From Candidatus Iainarchaeum sp. (GTDB lineage: Archaea; Iainarchaeota; Iainarchaeia; Iainarchaeales; DTGL01): a stretch of DNA of 42,126 nt. The notes below the pieces were generated by a model. It ran no database searches. It saw only the letters and a program-made list of their open reading frames with translations, and was not told the origin of the DNA. The stretch is from NCBI GenBank assembly GCA_017608995.1, contig JAFCEU010000001.1, forward strand, positions 1 through 42,126, given 5' to 3'. A program made the position numbers and the translations under genes. Positions 36,799-42,126 of the stretch are shown in pieces (position 1 is the first letter of the stretch; each line of letters starts with the position of its first letter).

Positions 36799-37149
36799 CT
36801 AAATAAGAGGGGAACACTGCCTTATTCTGATTGTTTCCTTTTTCCAGTCAATTTCAGCATCAAACGATTGTAGTTCTGGTTGGCCAAGCAAAACATTTCC
36901 ATCTAAAATATAAAAAATGCTTGCTCGTGAACAACCATTTACTGAAACTGTCCCAGCGCCTATTGGGACTTCTGCTTCCTTGCCATTTGGTGGAACTGGG
37001 ACTTTCCTTTTAAATAACTCCTTTATACCAAGTTCTTCTGCCAAAATTTTAGGTATAGCAGAATAAGAGGACGCGATATCTATTATTGCTTCAACTTCCT
37101 TCTCTTTTTCAGGTCCTGCAATCTTGATTTTTTTTCTTAATATACCCAT
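36799..37149 (-). CDS. Retropepsin-like (clan AA) aspartic-protease-fold protein, 116 aa
   Basis: The clan AA layout is present: a hydrophobic strand then D in EAIIDIASSYSAIPKILAEE with LGI, a flap-like VPVPPNGKEAEVPIGAGTVS and the closing VLLGQPELQSFDAEIDWKKE. In active members the first motif is D-T/S-G-A; here it reads D-I-A-S, so the catalytic loop is altered while the aspartate remains. One domain, as in retroviral and archaeal clan AA proteins that dimerise. It may be an inactive fold, an unusual protease or a DNA-repair-type homologue. Confidence 0.65.
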   Translation of the reverse strand: MGILRKKIKIAGPEKEKEVEAIIDIASSYSAIPKILAEELGIKELFKRKVPVPPNGKEAEVPIGAGTVSVNGCSRASIFYILDGNVLLGQPELQSFDAEIDWKKETIRIRQCSPLI

Positions 37150-37201
37150 ATAAATAATGTGTTCTTTGAAACTTATTAATTTTTTCTAAAAAAAGAAAAG
37201 A

Positions 37202-37221
37202 GGAAGACTTACCCGTCTTCC
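37202..37221 (-). terminator. Terminator hairpin of the 37209 gene
   Basis: GGAAGAC pairs with GTCTTCC around a 6-base loop; on the minus strand a T-rich tract follows (TTTTCTTTTTTT). It overlaps the end of the gene. Confidence 0.5.
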
Positions 37222-37661
37222 ATTCTTGTTCCGTTATCTGGTTGGGTCACTTGGGGGGTATCCTGCGTTGGCTCTTCCTCTGTCCTTTCCCCCTTTGGGA
37301 CAACAGTATACTGTGTTTGAAAGCCCTCGCCAGTTTTCTCAATCCTGAAACGCTTTTTGTAGATTGATTCATCTTCATCCATATAGGGCTTCAAAGTGTT
37401 GAATAGGCGCTTGCTTGTCGAGGAAAGGACTTTGGGCTCATCCTCTGGAATCTTCTCACCGTTGATGGATTCAACGCCAATCTCAAAAAACCATTTGTTG
37501 CTTACTTCTCCAGTGTCTCTGTCAGTAACAGCCTTTTGAACCTGTTTCACGCTCCCAGGGATGAATTCTACTTCGACTGGCTTGTTTGACTCAAGTTTTA
37601 AGAAATCGCCTTCAAATTTCTGCTCATCAATGCCATACTTTTCCTTAACAATATCTTGCAC
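37209..37661 (-). CDS. Putative single-stranded DNA-binding protein (OB-fold-like), 150 aa
   Basis: Beta strands VEVEFIPGSVKQVQKAV, KWFFEIGVESINGEKI and KKRFRIEKTGEGFQTQYTVV flank a KVLSSTSKRLFNTLKPYM helix, as in viral SSB proteins. The C-terminal 25 residues (ERTEEEPTQDTPQVTQPDNG) are acidic and disordered, the usual partner-binding tail of SSBs. It lies near the helicase gene. OB fold is inferred from pattern only. Confidence 0.55.
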   Translation of the reverse strand: MQDIVKEKYGIDEQKFEGDFLKLESNKPVEVEFIPGSVKQVQKAVTDRDTGEVSNKWFFEIGVESINGEKIPEDEPKVLSSTSKRLFNTLKPYMDEDESIYKKRFRIEKTGEGFQTQYTVVPKGERTEEEPTQDTPQVTQPDNGTRMEDG

Positions 37662-37704
37662 TGCCTTTCACCTCCTTGCAGTTACACTAAATATTACTGT
37701 GGTA

Positions 37705-37718
37705 ACTATTTAAAAAAT
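37705..37718 (-). promoter_or_regulatory. TATA-like box for the 37209 gene
   Basis: Minus-strand ATTTTTTAAATAGT lies about 45-55 bases before the ATG at 37661. A GTTAC/GTAAC inverted pair (37681-37706) overlaps it. Confidence 0.4.
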
Positions 37719-37732
37719 TATCGGAAAAGGTT

Positions 37733-37960
37733 TCAATCCTTATGTTTTCGGTAGTTGTTGATGAAATTCAACAATGCCTTCAAAGTGATTGTGACACCGG
37801 CAACTGAAACCACTGCGTCAGGGCACTGTTGGGCCAAGCCAGTGAAATTCATCCAAGCAATTGTTCCCACTGCTGCGACCGCACTCATAAACCAGTCCTT
37901 TACGCTCTTCCAAATGCCATAGCCAACATCATACTTTGCAAAAAACGGTTGATTTGGCAT
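37733..37960 (-). CDS. Two-helix membrane protein, 75 aa (holin- or coat-like)
   Basis: Soluble head (MPNQPFFAKYDVGYGIWKSV) followed by two hydrophobic segments (FMSAVAAVGTIAWMNFTGLA; AVVSVAGVTITLKALLNFI) and a short basic tail (NNYRKHKD). This size and hairpin match holins and the coat proteins of spindle-shaped viruses. AGGAGGCGAG ribosome site. Which role cannot be decided here. Confidence 0.6.
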   Translation of the reverse strand: MPNQPFFAKYDVGYGIWKSVKDWFMSAVAAVGTIAWMNFTGLAQQCPDAVVSVAGVTITLKALLNFINNYRKHKD

Positions 37961-38055
37961 AAATCTCGCCTCCTTACAAATAATATTCCTTCAACTACTT
38001 AATTCTAACTGCTTGTTATTTTGAAAAAAAAAAGAAATTTTTAGTTCTTAGTTCT

Positions 38056-38187
38056 TTATAGAATTGTTAAAACAGCCTCAACAATTCCAACGGCTAAACC
38101 AAAACCCAACCCAGCAATGCCTAAATACGCTACACTTTCAACAAGCTTCTTCGCGTAGTCAGCAATGCCATTATCAACATTGGTCAT
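38056..38187 (-). CDS. Small amphipathic membrane peptide, 43 aa
   Basis: Sequence MTNVDNGIADYAKKLVESVA then YLGIAGLGFGLAVGIVEAVL, a single glycine-rich membrane helix. Strong GAGGTGGTAAGATACC ribosome site. Own TATA-like box at ~38227-38236. Confidence 0.55.
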   Translation of the reverse strand: MTNVDNGIADYAKKLVESVAYLGIAGLGFGLAVGIVEAVLTIL

Positions 38188-38226
38188 GGTATCTTACCAC
38201 CTCAAACTAAATTTGCGAAGCCGTAG

Positions 38227-38236
38227 TTTAAATAAG
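38227..38236 (-). promoter_or_regulatory. TATA-like box for the 38056 gene
   Basis: Minus-strand CTTATTTAAA is about 40 bases before the ATG at 38187, leaving room for the leader with its ribosome site. Confidence 0.4.
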
Positions 38237-38255
38237 TATTGGTTAACCGAGGGAC

Positions 38256-38450
38256 CTACTTCTTCTTCAGCATTGGCAACCCAGTGCGCTCGTTCTCAAT
38301 AACCTCAAAGCCAGAAGGCAAGTCAATGCCCTCGTCTGGATTTTTACTGAAGAAGTAAAGGGTGTTTCCATTTGTTCCAACTCTTTTATGCAGAAAATAT
38401 TTCTGACCTTTTGTATTTATTTTCTCATAACCCAAAGCAAAAACCTCCAT
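38256..38450 (-). CDS. Small protein with FEVIENERTGLPMLKKK end, 64 aa
   Basis: KGQKYFLHKRVGTNGNTLYF, then PDEGIDLPSGFEVIENERTG and LPMLKKK. The YxLxxxxTxxGxxxYFFSxxP...LPxGxxVxxNxRTGLPxLKKK layout recurs in small proteins of archaea, especially DPANN-type genomes (memory, low confidence). ATG at 38450 is used; a GTG four codons upstream is possible. Beta-rich; role unknown. Confidence 0.6.
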   Translation of the reverse strand: MEVFALGYEKINTKGQKYFLHKRVGTNGNTLYFFSKNPDEGIDLPSGFEVIENERTGLPMLKKK

Positions 38451-38488
38451 AACTATTGCCACTTATCTTCTTTAAAATGGTTTCTCCT

Positions 38489-38695
38489 TTACCCTTTTGT
38501 GAAATCCACTTGCTGACCCTGAAACTGAGCTTGGACAAAAAACTGAAATAACTCAAGGAAACGGCAATCCTTGGTTGAGTCATTCCGCCATCTGCATTTC
38601 TCTGAACAAGGCCTCCTGTCATCAAGGAAGCAATTTTTGGACGGGAAACTGATTTCAGGCTCAAACTGTGTTGCTTTCGTTTTCTTTCTCTGCAT
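38489..38695 (-). CDS. Small cysteine-rich protein, 68 aa
   Basis: Strong AAGGAGGTGAAAACAA ribosome site decides the frame. Has CFLDDRRPCSEKCRWRNDST with a later DCRF, so four closely spaced cysteines that could hold zinc, followed by a helical end. Overlaps the 38661 gene. Another open frame in the same bases (38425-38664) has no ribosome site and was rejected. Confidence 0.55.
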   Translation of the reverse strand: MQRKKTKATQFEPEISFPSKNCFLDDRRPCSEKCRWRNDSTKDCRFLELFQFFVQAQFQGQQVDFTKG

Positions 38696-38876
38696 TTGTT
38701 TTCACCTCCTTCTTCTCCCTTGGGGCTTGGAATTTCTGTTCATGGCCCCCAAAATCAACCCATTTGTCATTCCAGAAAAGCCATTTCCGCAAAGCCCTCT
38801 CTTCCTTATTCAGCTTCTGGCGAGGCAACTGAAGCCTGCGCCTCTGGTACGGAAGCAGCTCATCCCACTTCTTCAA
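38661..38876 (-). CDS. Small basic protein, 71 aa, coupled to the helicase
   Basis: TTG start at 38876 inside the helicase end, preceded by GGGGGTATTAT. Contains RRRLQLPRQKLNKEERALRK and a W-rich segment (WLFWNDKWVDFGGH), ending in a charged tail. Probably a DNA- or helicase-binding accessory protein. Confidence 0.55.
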   Translation of the reverse strand: MKKWDELLPYQRRRLQLPRQKLNKEERALRKWLFWNDKWVDFGGHEQKFQAPREKKEVKTNAEKENESNTV

Positions 38877-40656
38877 AATAATACCCCCTTATACGCATAT
38901 ACTGTTCAACCAAGGGCTTTGACAGCTCATATTCAACCCCGGCGCCAACCCTTCGCTTCTTAATCAAAGGAATCCGACTCAAACGCCTACCAACAAAGCG
39001 GGGAGTCGGCAAGCTCCTGCCTCTGATTCTTTTATACTCCTGCTCGGTATCAACACCGGCTTCAACCATCAAATGCTCTTTCAGCCAGGAAGTAATTTGG
39101 GTAGTAGAATAGTGCTTGGGCTCATCAATTACATTAGCCAAAATAGAGGCAAACAGGGCGTAGTCCCAGTCGCCGCTCAAATCAACCTTTGCCCTGTCGC
39201 CAAAACAGTTTACCAGAAAATCCAGCATTTGCTGGTGAAGGGCAGAGTCAATTCCTTTCACAATAGCCAGCGGGCCTTTTACCAGCTCTAAATCCCGGTT
39301 ATTAAGCACAGTACACTCATAAGACTCGTAATCCTGCTGGATTCTTTTCCAGTGCGTTAAAACATAGATATGGCAAAAATCCCTAATCAACTGCCATATT
39401 TGGTTTCTGTCATCAGGTTCTCTTTTCCCTTTCTCAGTCAAAGTTTTCATCAGGTGAATTGGAATACACCTTGAGAGAGTAACCGGCTCCAGGCCAGAAA
39501 TGTTTGTAATGATTTTGGGGCAGTAGCAGTCAAAAAACTTTGGTTGAAAGACATCACGCTTTCGCTCAACCCTCATTGTTTTGCCCTTTTTTTTGTAGCC
39601 AATTTTCAGGATTTGAAGCAAAGCATTCCTTTTCTCCTCGGACATCTTGTCGAAGTCGTCTATAACCATTAAACCTTTGAATAGCTCAGGGGCCCTGAAC
39701 AAGGCCGAATCGCTTGGGTCGCTTGCGTCAATTGTGTGGAATGAGCAATTCCCGATTATTTCAGCAAATTTCGTTTTTCCGCTGTCGGATTCCGAGTTGA
39801 AGAAAAGATAGCCAATAGACCTGAATAACTCGAAGCAGTAGGTTGCAATGATATAGGCCGCACCAATCAAGAAAATTCGCTTGTCTGTTACATCCATAAA
39901 GTAGTCCTGGGTTTTTATGAGAATTTCAAACAGGGTTTTTCCTAACTGGTTTGGTGTAGTTTTAGTGTAGTTTAGTGTAGTTTTAGTGTAGTTAATTTTT
40001 AGTGTAGTTTTAGTGTAGTTAGGTGTAGTTAAGGTTTCTGCAATTGGTGTAGTTAGTGTAGGATATGAGGTAGGTCTATACAGATAGGTGAGATGTATAT
40101 TTTTTTTATTTTTTTTATTTATATAAAGGAGCTTCTTTAGAGTATTATCTACACTACCTTCTACATATGCACTAACTACACCACCTACACTTTCAGCATT
40201 TTTACAGAAGTCCGCAATTGATTTATTGCTCCAAGCGTTATCAGTCGGCACCAGCGAAATTCTATAATTCAATCCGGCTTCCTTAATCTCATTTCTTCCA
40301 TAGGACTCGTTTTTCTTTTTTCCTCCTCCAACCTTGACACCACTATAATCAATTAAAACACACCCATTGTCAAAAATCACACTGTCCACAAAGTTTCCTT
40401 CCAATTCTATTTTTTTCCCAAAATAAAAATGGTTTTGGAAAATGCCTTGATTTAAATTATAATGTATAATTTCATCCAGCTTCTCAAAAATTTTCCCCCC
40501 GTTTGTTCTCTCAAAATCATATCGCTCGAGTTCCCAGTCCTTATGTTTACATTCACAGAAGACCTCTGGGATAACAGGCTTTTGTCCCCTTTTCAATTCT
40601 TGGCTAAGCAAATTTCCGCATCGCCTGCATTTCCAGATAGCGGTCTTATCGGCCAT
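38860..40656 (-). CDS. Zinc-ribbon AAA+ replicative helicase, ~598 aa
   Basis: Start ATG at 40656 with AAGGAGGGGGAAA in front; the longer frame is rejected. Residues ~8-40 form a zinc ribbon (CRRCGN ... CECKH). A region ~85-180 precedes a low-complexity linker (TKTTLKINYTKTTLNYTKTT) encoded by the iteron-like repeats. The AAA+ core has Walker A NSESDSGKT (287-295), Walker B LMVIDDFDK (329-337), sensor-1 asparagine in KIITNIS and an arginine in LSRCIPI. The C-terminus is winged-helix-like (YSTTQITSWLKEHLMV). It resembles MCM/D5-type viral replicative helicases. Its place near the candidate origin fits initiator-helicase function. Confidence 0.82.
   Translation of the reverse strand: MADKTAIWKCRRCGNLLSQELKRGQKPVIPEVFCECKHKDWELERYDFERTNGGKIFEKLDEIIHYNLNQGIFQNHFYFGKKIELEGNFVDSVIFDNGCVLIDYSGVKVGGGKKKNESYGRNEIKEAGLNYRISLVPTDNAWSNKSIADFCKNAESVGGVVSAYVEGSVDNTLKKLLYINKKNKKNIHLTYLYRPTSYPTLTTPIAETLTTPNYTKTTLKINYTKTTLNYTKTTPNQLGKTLFEILIKTQDYFMDVTDKRIFLIGAAYIIATYCFELFRSIGYLFFNSESDSGKTKFAEIIGNCSFHTIDASDPSDSALFRAPELFKGLMVIDDFDKMSEEKRNALLQILKIGYKKKGKTMRVERKRDVFQPKFFDCYCPKIITNISGLEPVTLSRCIPIHLMKTLTEKGKREPDDRNQIWQLIRDFCHIYVLTHWKRIQQDYESYECTVLNNRDLELVKGPLAIVKGIDSALHQQMLDFLVNCFGDRAKVDLSGDWDYALFASILANVIDEPKHYSTTQITSWLKEHLMVEAGVDTEQEYKRIRGRSLPTPRFVGRRLSRIPLIKKRRVGAGVEYELSKPLVEQYMRIRGYYFEEVG
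39953..40062. repeat. Iteron-like GTGTAGT array beside an AT-rich stretch; candidate origin
   Basis: GTGTAGT occurs eight times in this span (starting at 39954, 39965, 39975, 39986, 40002, 40013, 40023 and 40047) plus GTGTAGG at 40056. A block of nearly pure A/T (about 40095-40130) follows, and inverted copies (ACTACAC) lie at 40175-40181 and around 40145-40190. Iterons next to an unwinding element are how many plasmid and viral origins look. It is also in-frame sequence coding a threonine-rich linker. Confidence 0.55.
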
Positions 40657-40870
40657 TTTCCCCCTCCTTAAAGAAGTAGTAGAACACGCTTTTATCGTTG
40701 TAGAAATATATTTTTTGCTTGTCTTCAAATACGGTTTTGCTTGGATTGAGTTCCTCATTTTTCGCTAATTCGTTGAATTCTTTTAAGGAGAAAACTTCTT
40801 GTGGGACATATTTTTCCTTTAAAAGAGAAATAGAGATTCCGCCTACCTTTACTTTTCTTATTTCGGACAT
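40646..40870 (-). CDS. Small hypothetical protein upstream of the helicase, 74 aa
   Basis: Begins MSEIRKVKVGGISISLLKEK and has an aromatic C-terminus (IYFYNDKSVFYYFFKEGE). Its stop overlaps the helicase start, so the two are coupled. First gene of the minus-strand replication pair; may assist initiation. No family. Confidence 0.6.
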   Translation of the reverse strand: MSEIRKVKVGGISISLLKEKYVPQEVFSLKEFNELAKNEELNPSKTVFEDKQKIYFYNDKSVFYYFFKEGENGR

Positions 40871-41001
40871 GACTTACTTCACCTTACTACACTCTAAAAA
40901 AATAGAGTGATAAGATATAGTCTTTTCTCTTTAAAAAGCTTTTGCTTAAAGAAAACTTAAACGATATGTTTTTAAGGAGAATAGATGATTAACATAATGA
41001 A
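40871..41001. promoter_or_regulatory. Divergent promoter region with a 7-bp hairpin
   Basis: 131 bases between outward-facing genes. CACTCTA (40890-40896) pairs with TAGAGTG (40903-40909) over six A's. A/T-rich TATA-like stretches follow, and AAGGAG (40973-40978) lies in front of an ATG at 40985 that opens only a six-codon peptide; the real start is probably the ATG at 41002. Confidence 0.5.
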
Positions 41002-41304
41002 ATGAACGAGGCTTTACTTGCGCTGATTAGAAAACAATTCTTGGACCAAGGTGGGAACCTTGATGAGTTCCAGGATTTGGTATCCATCTGGGAGAGCATG
41101 GAACACTCCCGAGGAATGATTGCGGAGCGTTTTGGAGGAAGGCAACTTCATCTGATTGCTGATTGCTGCGAATTCTTGCTCCGCAATCTCACCCCCCTTG
41201 AGCAAGAGAAGATTTTAATTGAATTGCAAAAACGCTTACGAAACAAGGCTGCCCGGGACCAGGCAATCTTGCGCAGGTTTATGGTTGTGGGAAAGAATGA
41301 CTAA
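41002..41304 (+). CDS. Small helical protein, 100 aa
   Basis: Helical throughout (MNEALLALIRKQFLDQGGNL; LHLIADCCEFLLRNL; QEKILIELQKRLRNKAARDQ). No motif found. First gene of the plus-strand chain through the circle join. Its end overlaps the start of the repeat-protein gene, so they are co-translated. Possibly a regulator of that chain. Confidence 0.6.
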   Translation: MNEALLALIRKQFLDQGGNLDEFQDLVSIWESMEHSRGMIAERFGGRQLHLIADCCEFLLRNLTPLEQEKILIELQKRLRNKAARDQAILRRFMVVGKND

Positions 41305-41708
41305 AACAATAAAAGGAGATTTGATATTAGAAAAAACAATAAAAGGAGATTTGGTCTTAGAAAAAGACACCGTATTTGATAAAAGCATTAGTGTTGAGGG
41401 TAACATTGTTCAAAGCATGGAACATTAATGCAGGAGACATCAATGCAGAGGACATCAAAGCAGGTGATATCAATGCAGTGGACATCAAAGCAAGGGACAT
41501 AAAAGCATGGGACATCAATGCAGGAGATATCAATGCAGTGGACATCAATGCAGGCGACATCAAAGCAAAAAATATTTCATACTATGCGGTTTGCTTTGCT
41601 TATCACAACATAGAATGCGATTCAATTAAAGGGCGAAGAGAAAACTCAAAGCACTTCTGCTTAGGTGGAAAAATAACGATTAGAAAAAAAGAGGCTGAGA
41701 AGAAATGA
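41297..41708 (+). pseudogene. Pentapeptide-repeat-like protein broken by a frameshift
   Basis: The first frame (41297-41428) starts MTKTIKGDLILEK, repeats TIKGDLVLEK from a ~30-bp tandem duplication, then KDTVFDKSISVEGN and stops. In the +1 frame the sequence continues KAWNINAGDINAEDIKAGD and about nine units of xDI(N/K)A to ~41570, then a YYAVCFAYHNIECDSIKG region and a basic end (41708). The N-terminal motif is shared with the 464 gene, and the units form a right-handed quadrilateral beta-helix. The join lies near 41405-41420. A sequencing error, mutation or programmed frameshift are all possible. Confidence 0.6.
41430..41575 (+). repeat. 15-bp tandem repeats coding the pentapeptide units
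   Basis: About nine or ten 15-base units of the type GCAGGAGACATCAAT lie in a row, varying mainly at codon 2, and encode A-x-D-I-(N/K). Confidence 0.8.
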
Positions 41709-41824
41709 GAGAATTGAAATGCCCATCATGCGGCAGAGAATGGGTTTACACAGGCAAGCATAGAAAGTTTGCGAGTTGCCCAAGCTGTGGAAAATTAGTA
41801 AAAGAAACGAGGTTTTGGGATTGA
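41705..41824 (+). CDS. Zinc-ribbon protein, 39 aa
   Basis: CPSCGREW (residues 6-13) and CPSCGKLV (25-32) joined by a basic loop (YTGKHRKFAS) form a complete small zinc ribbon. Starts after GAGGCTGAGAAGAA, overlapping the previous stop, and its stop overlaps the ASCH gene's TTG. Confidence 0.65.
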   Translation: MRELKCPSCGREWVYTGKHRKFASCPSCGKLVKETRFWD

Positions 41825-42126
41825 TTTTCTCGGACAAGCTATATTTAAAGTCAGTTGCAGAAATGATTCTTAATGGCGAGAAGACGCAGACAAGAAGGCT
41901 TGTGAAAGAAGGCGACAGATTCAACAAAGAGCCAGGAAGAGGGCCTATAAATGCCGTAGTCAATGACCTGACTGAAAGGGAAAAGTGGAAAATTGGCAAG
42001 GATTACGCTGTCCAGCTTGGCAGAGGAAAGCCAGAGCTTAGATATTGCCCAAAATGTAAAAACTATACTGAAATGCTTCCTCCTGCTGAAGACTTAAAAA
42101 GCTATGAAATTAAAGGCATCCTTGCC
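41821..42126 (+). CDS. ASCH-domain protein, N-terminal part (continues at position 1)
   Basis: TTG start overlapping the previous stop. KSVAEMILNGEKTQTRRLVK contains the ASCH signature; a charged loop, then WKIGKDYAVQLGRGK and a CPKC knuckle follow. The frame passes through the terminal repeat and ends at 316 (~193 aa in all). See the entry at position 1. Confidence 0.85.
   Translation, partial: MIFSDKLYLKSVAEMILNGEKTQTRRLVKEGDRFNKEPGRGPINAVVNDLTEREKWKIGKDYAVQLGRGKPELRYCPKCKNYTEMLPPAEDLKSYEIKGILA
42087..42126. repeat. 40-bp terminal direct repeat (right copy)
   Basis: Exact copy of bases 1-40; joins the ends into a circle within the ASCH gene. Confidence 0.95.

Noticed and set aside
38425..38664. 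79-residue minus-strand open frame
   Set aside because: It has no ribosome site and overlaps the 38489 frame, which has a strong one and a cysteine pattern.
39953..40190. CRISPR-like array
   Set aside because: Repeat units are only 7-11 bases, spacers are 3-18 bases, and the region lies inside an open helicase gene; there are no cas genes.
41430..41575. CRISPR or satellite DNA
   Set aside because: Units are 15 bases without unique spacers and encode regular pentapeptides.
1..42126. Transposon or viral long terminal repeats at the window ends
   Set aside because: The 40-bp identity is better explained by circular assembly overlap, as a gene reads straight through it.

Overview
The window looks like one complete circular archaeal virus (or virus-like replicon) of about 42.1 kb. 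Its first 40 bases are repeated exactly as its last 40, and one gene (an ASCH-domain protein) reads in frame across the join, so the unique circle is about 42,086 bp. An archaeal host is suggested by a PCNA sliding clamp, a small ATP-dependent DNA ligase, GGAGGTGAT-type ribosome sites with many overlapping ATGA junctions, TATA-like boxes and a XerA-like recombinase. The host lineage cannot be named from sequence alone. No rRNA, tRNA, CRISPR array or insertion sequence was seen.

Layout. (1) 41,002 through the join to 1,328 (+): a chain of tiny genes, many with zinc ribbons, an ASCH protein and pentapeptide-repeat cassettes. (2) 1,350-2,589: a dyad that could be the recombination site, a tyrosine recombinase and a small gene. 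(3) 2,680-3,950: terminators, a 20-bp palindromic operator-like site, a 34-residue acidic peptide, one minus-strand gene and a 590-bp AT-rich gap. (4) 3,955-9,382 (+): a tightly coupled DNA-metabolism operon with a Ku homologue, ATP-dependent DNA ligase, several small zinc-binding proteins, a DnaC-like AAA+ ATPase and PCNA. This is in effect a virus-borne end-joining module. (5) 29,931 down to 9,441 (-): a ~20-kb late operon. It starts with an HTH/coiled-coil protein, a membrane protein and small beta-rich putative virion proteins. It continues with an eight-gene sugar/modification block (glycosyltransferases, radical SAM enzyme, methyltransferase, P-loop kinase), and ends with fibre-like, beta-helix, LamG-like and phosphoesterase proteins. 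(6) 30,035-33,584 (+): a divergent operon of membrane-anchored proteins, ending in a caspase-fold-like peptidase with a C-terminal membrane anchor. (7) 33,581-38,876: small regulators (ribbon-helix-helix), HMG/YABBY-like and zinc proteins, a second copy of a putative virion protein with a membrane anchor, a retropepsin-like protein and an SSB-like protein. (8) 38,860-40,870 (-): a zinc-ribbon AAA+ replicative helicase whose gene contains an iteron-like array next to an AT-rich stretch, a candidate origin.

How it may work together (inference): the helicase, AAA+ loader, PCNA and SSB-like protein replicate the circle; Ku plus ligase could join or protect ends; the recombinase resolves or integrates the circle; the ribbon-helix-helix protein may control several promoters carrying ATACTAT/ATAGTAT sites. 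Virion proteins are mostly small beta-rich proteins and ectodomains on short, similar N-terminal membrane anchors. No terminase, portal, HK97-type capsid protein or FtsK/A32 packaging ATPase was recognised, so the virion type appears unusual and is probably membrane-containing. The sugar block may decorate the virion or host surface.
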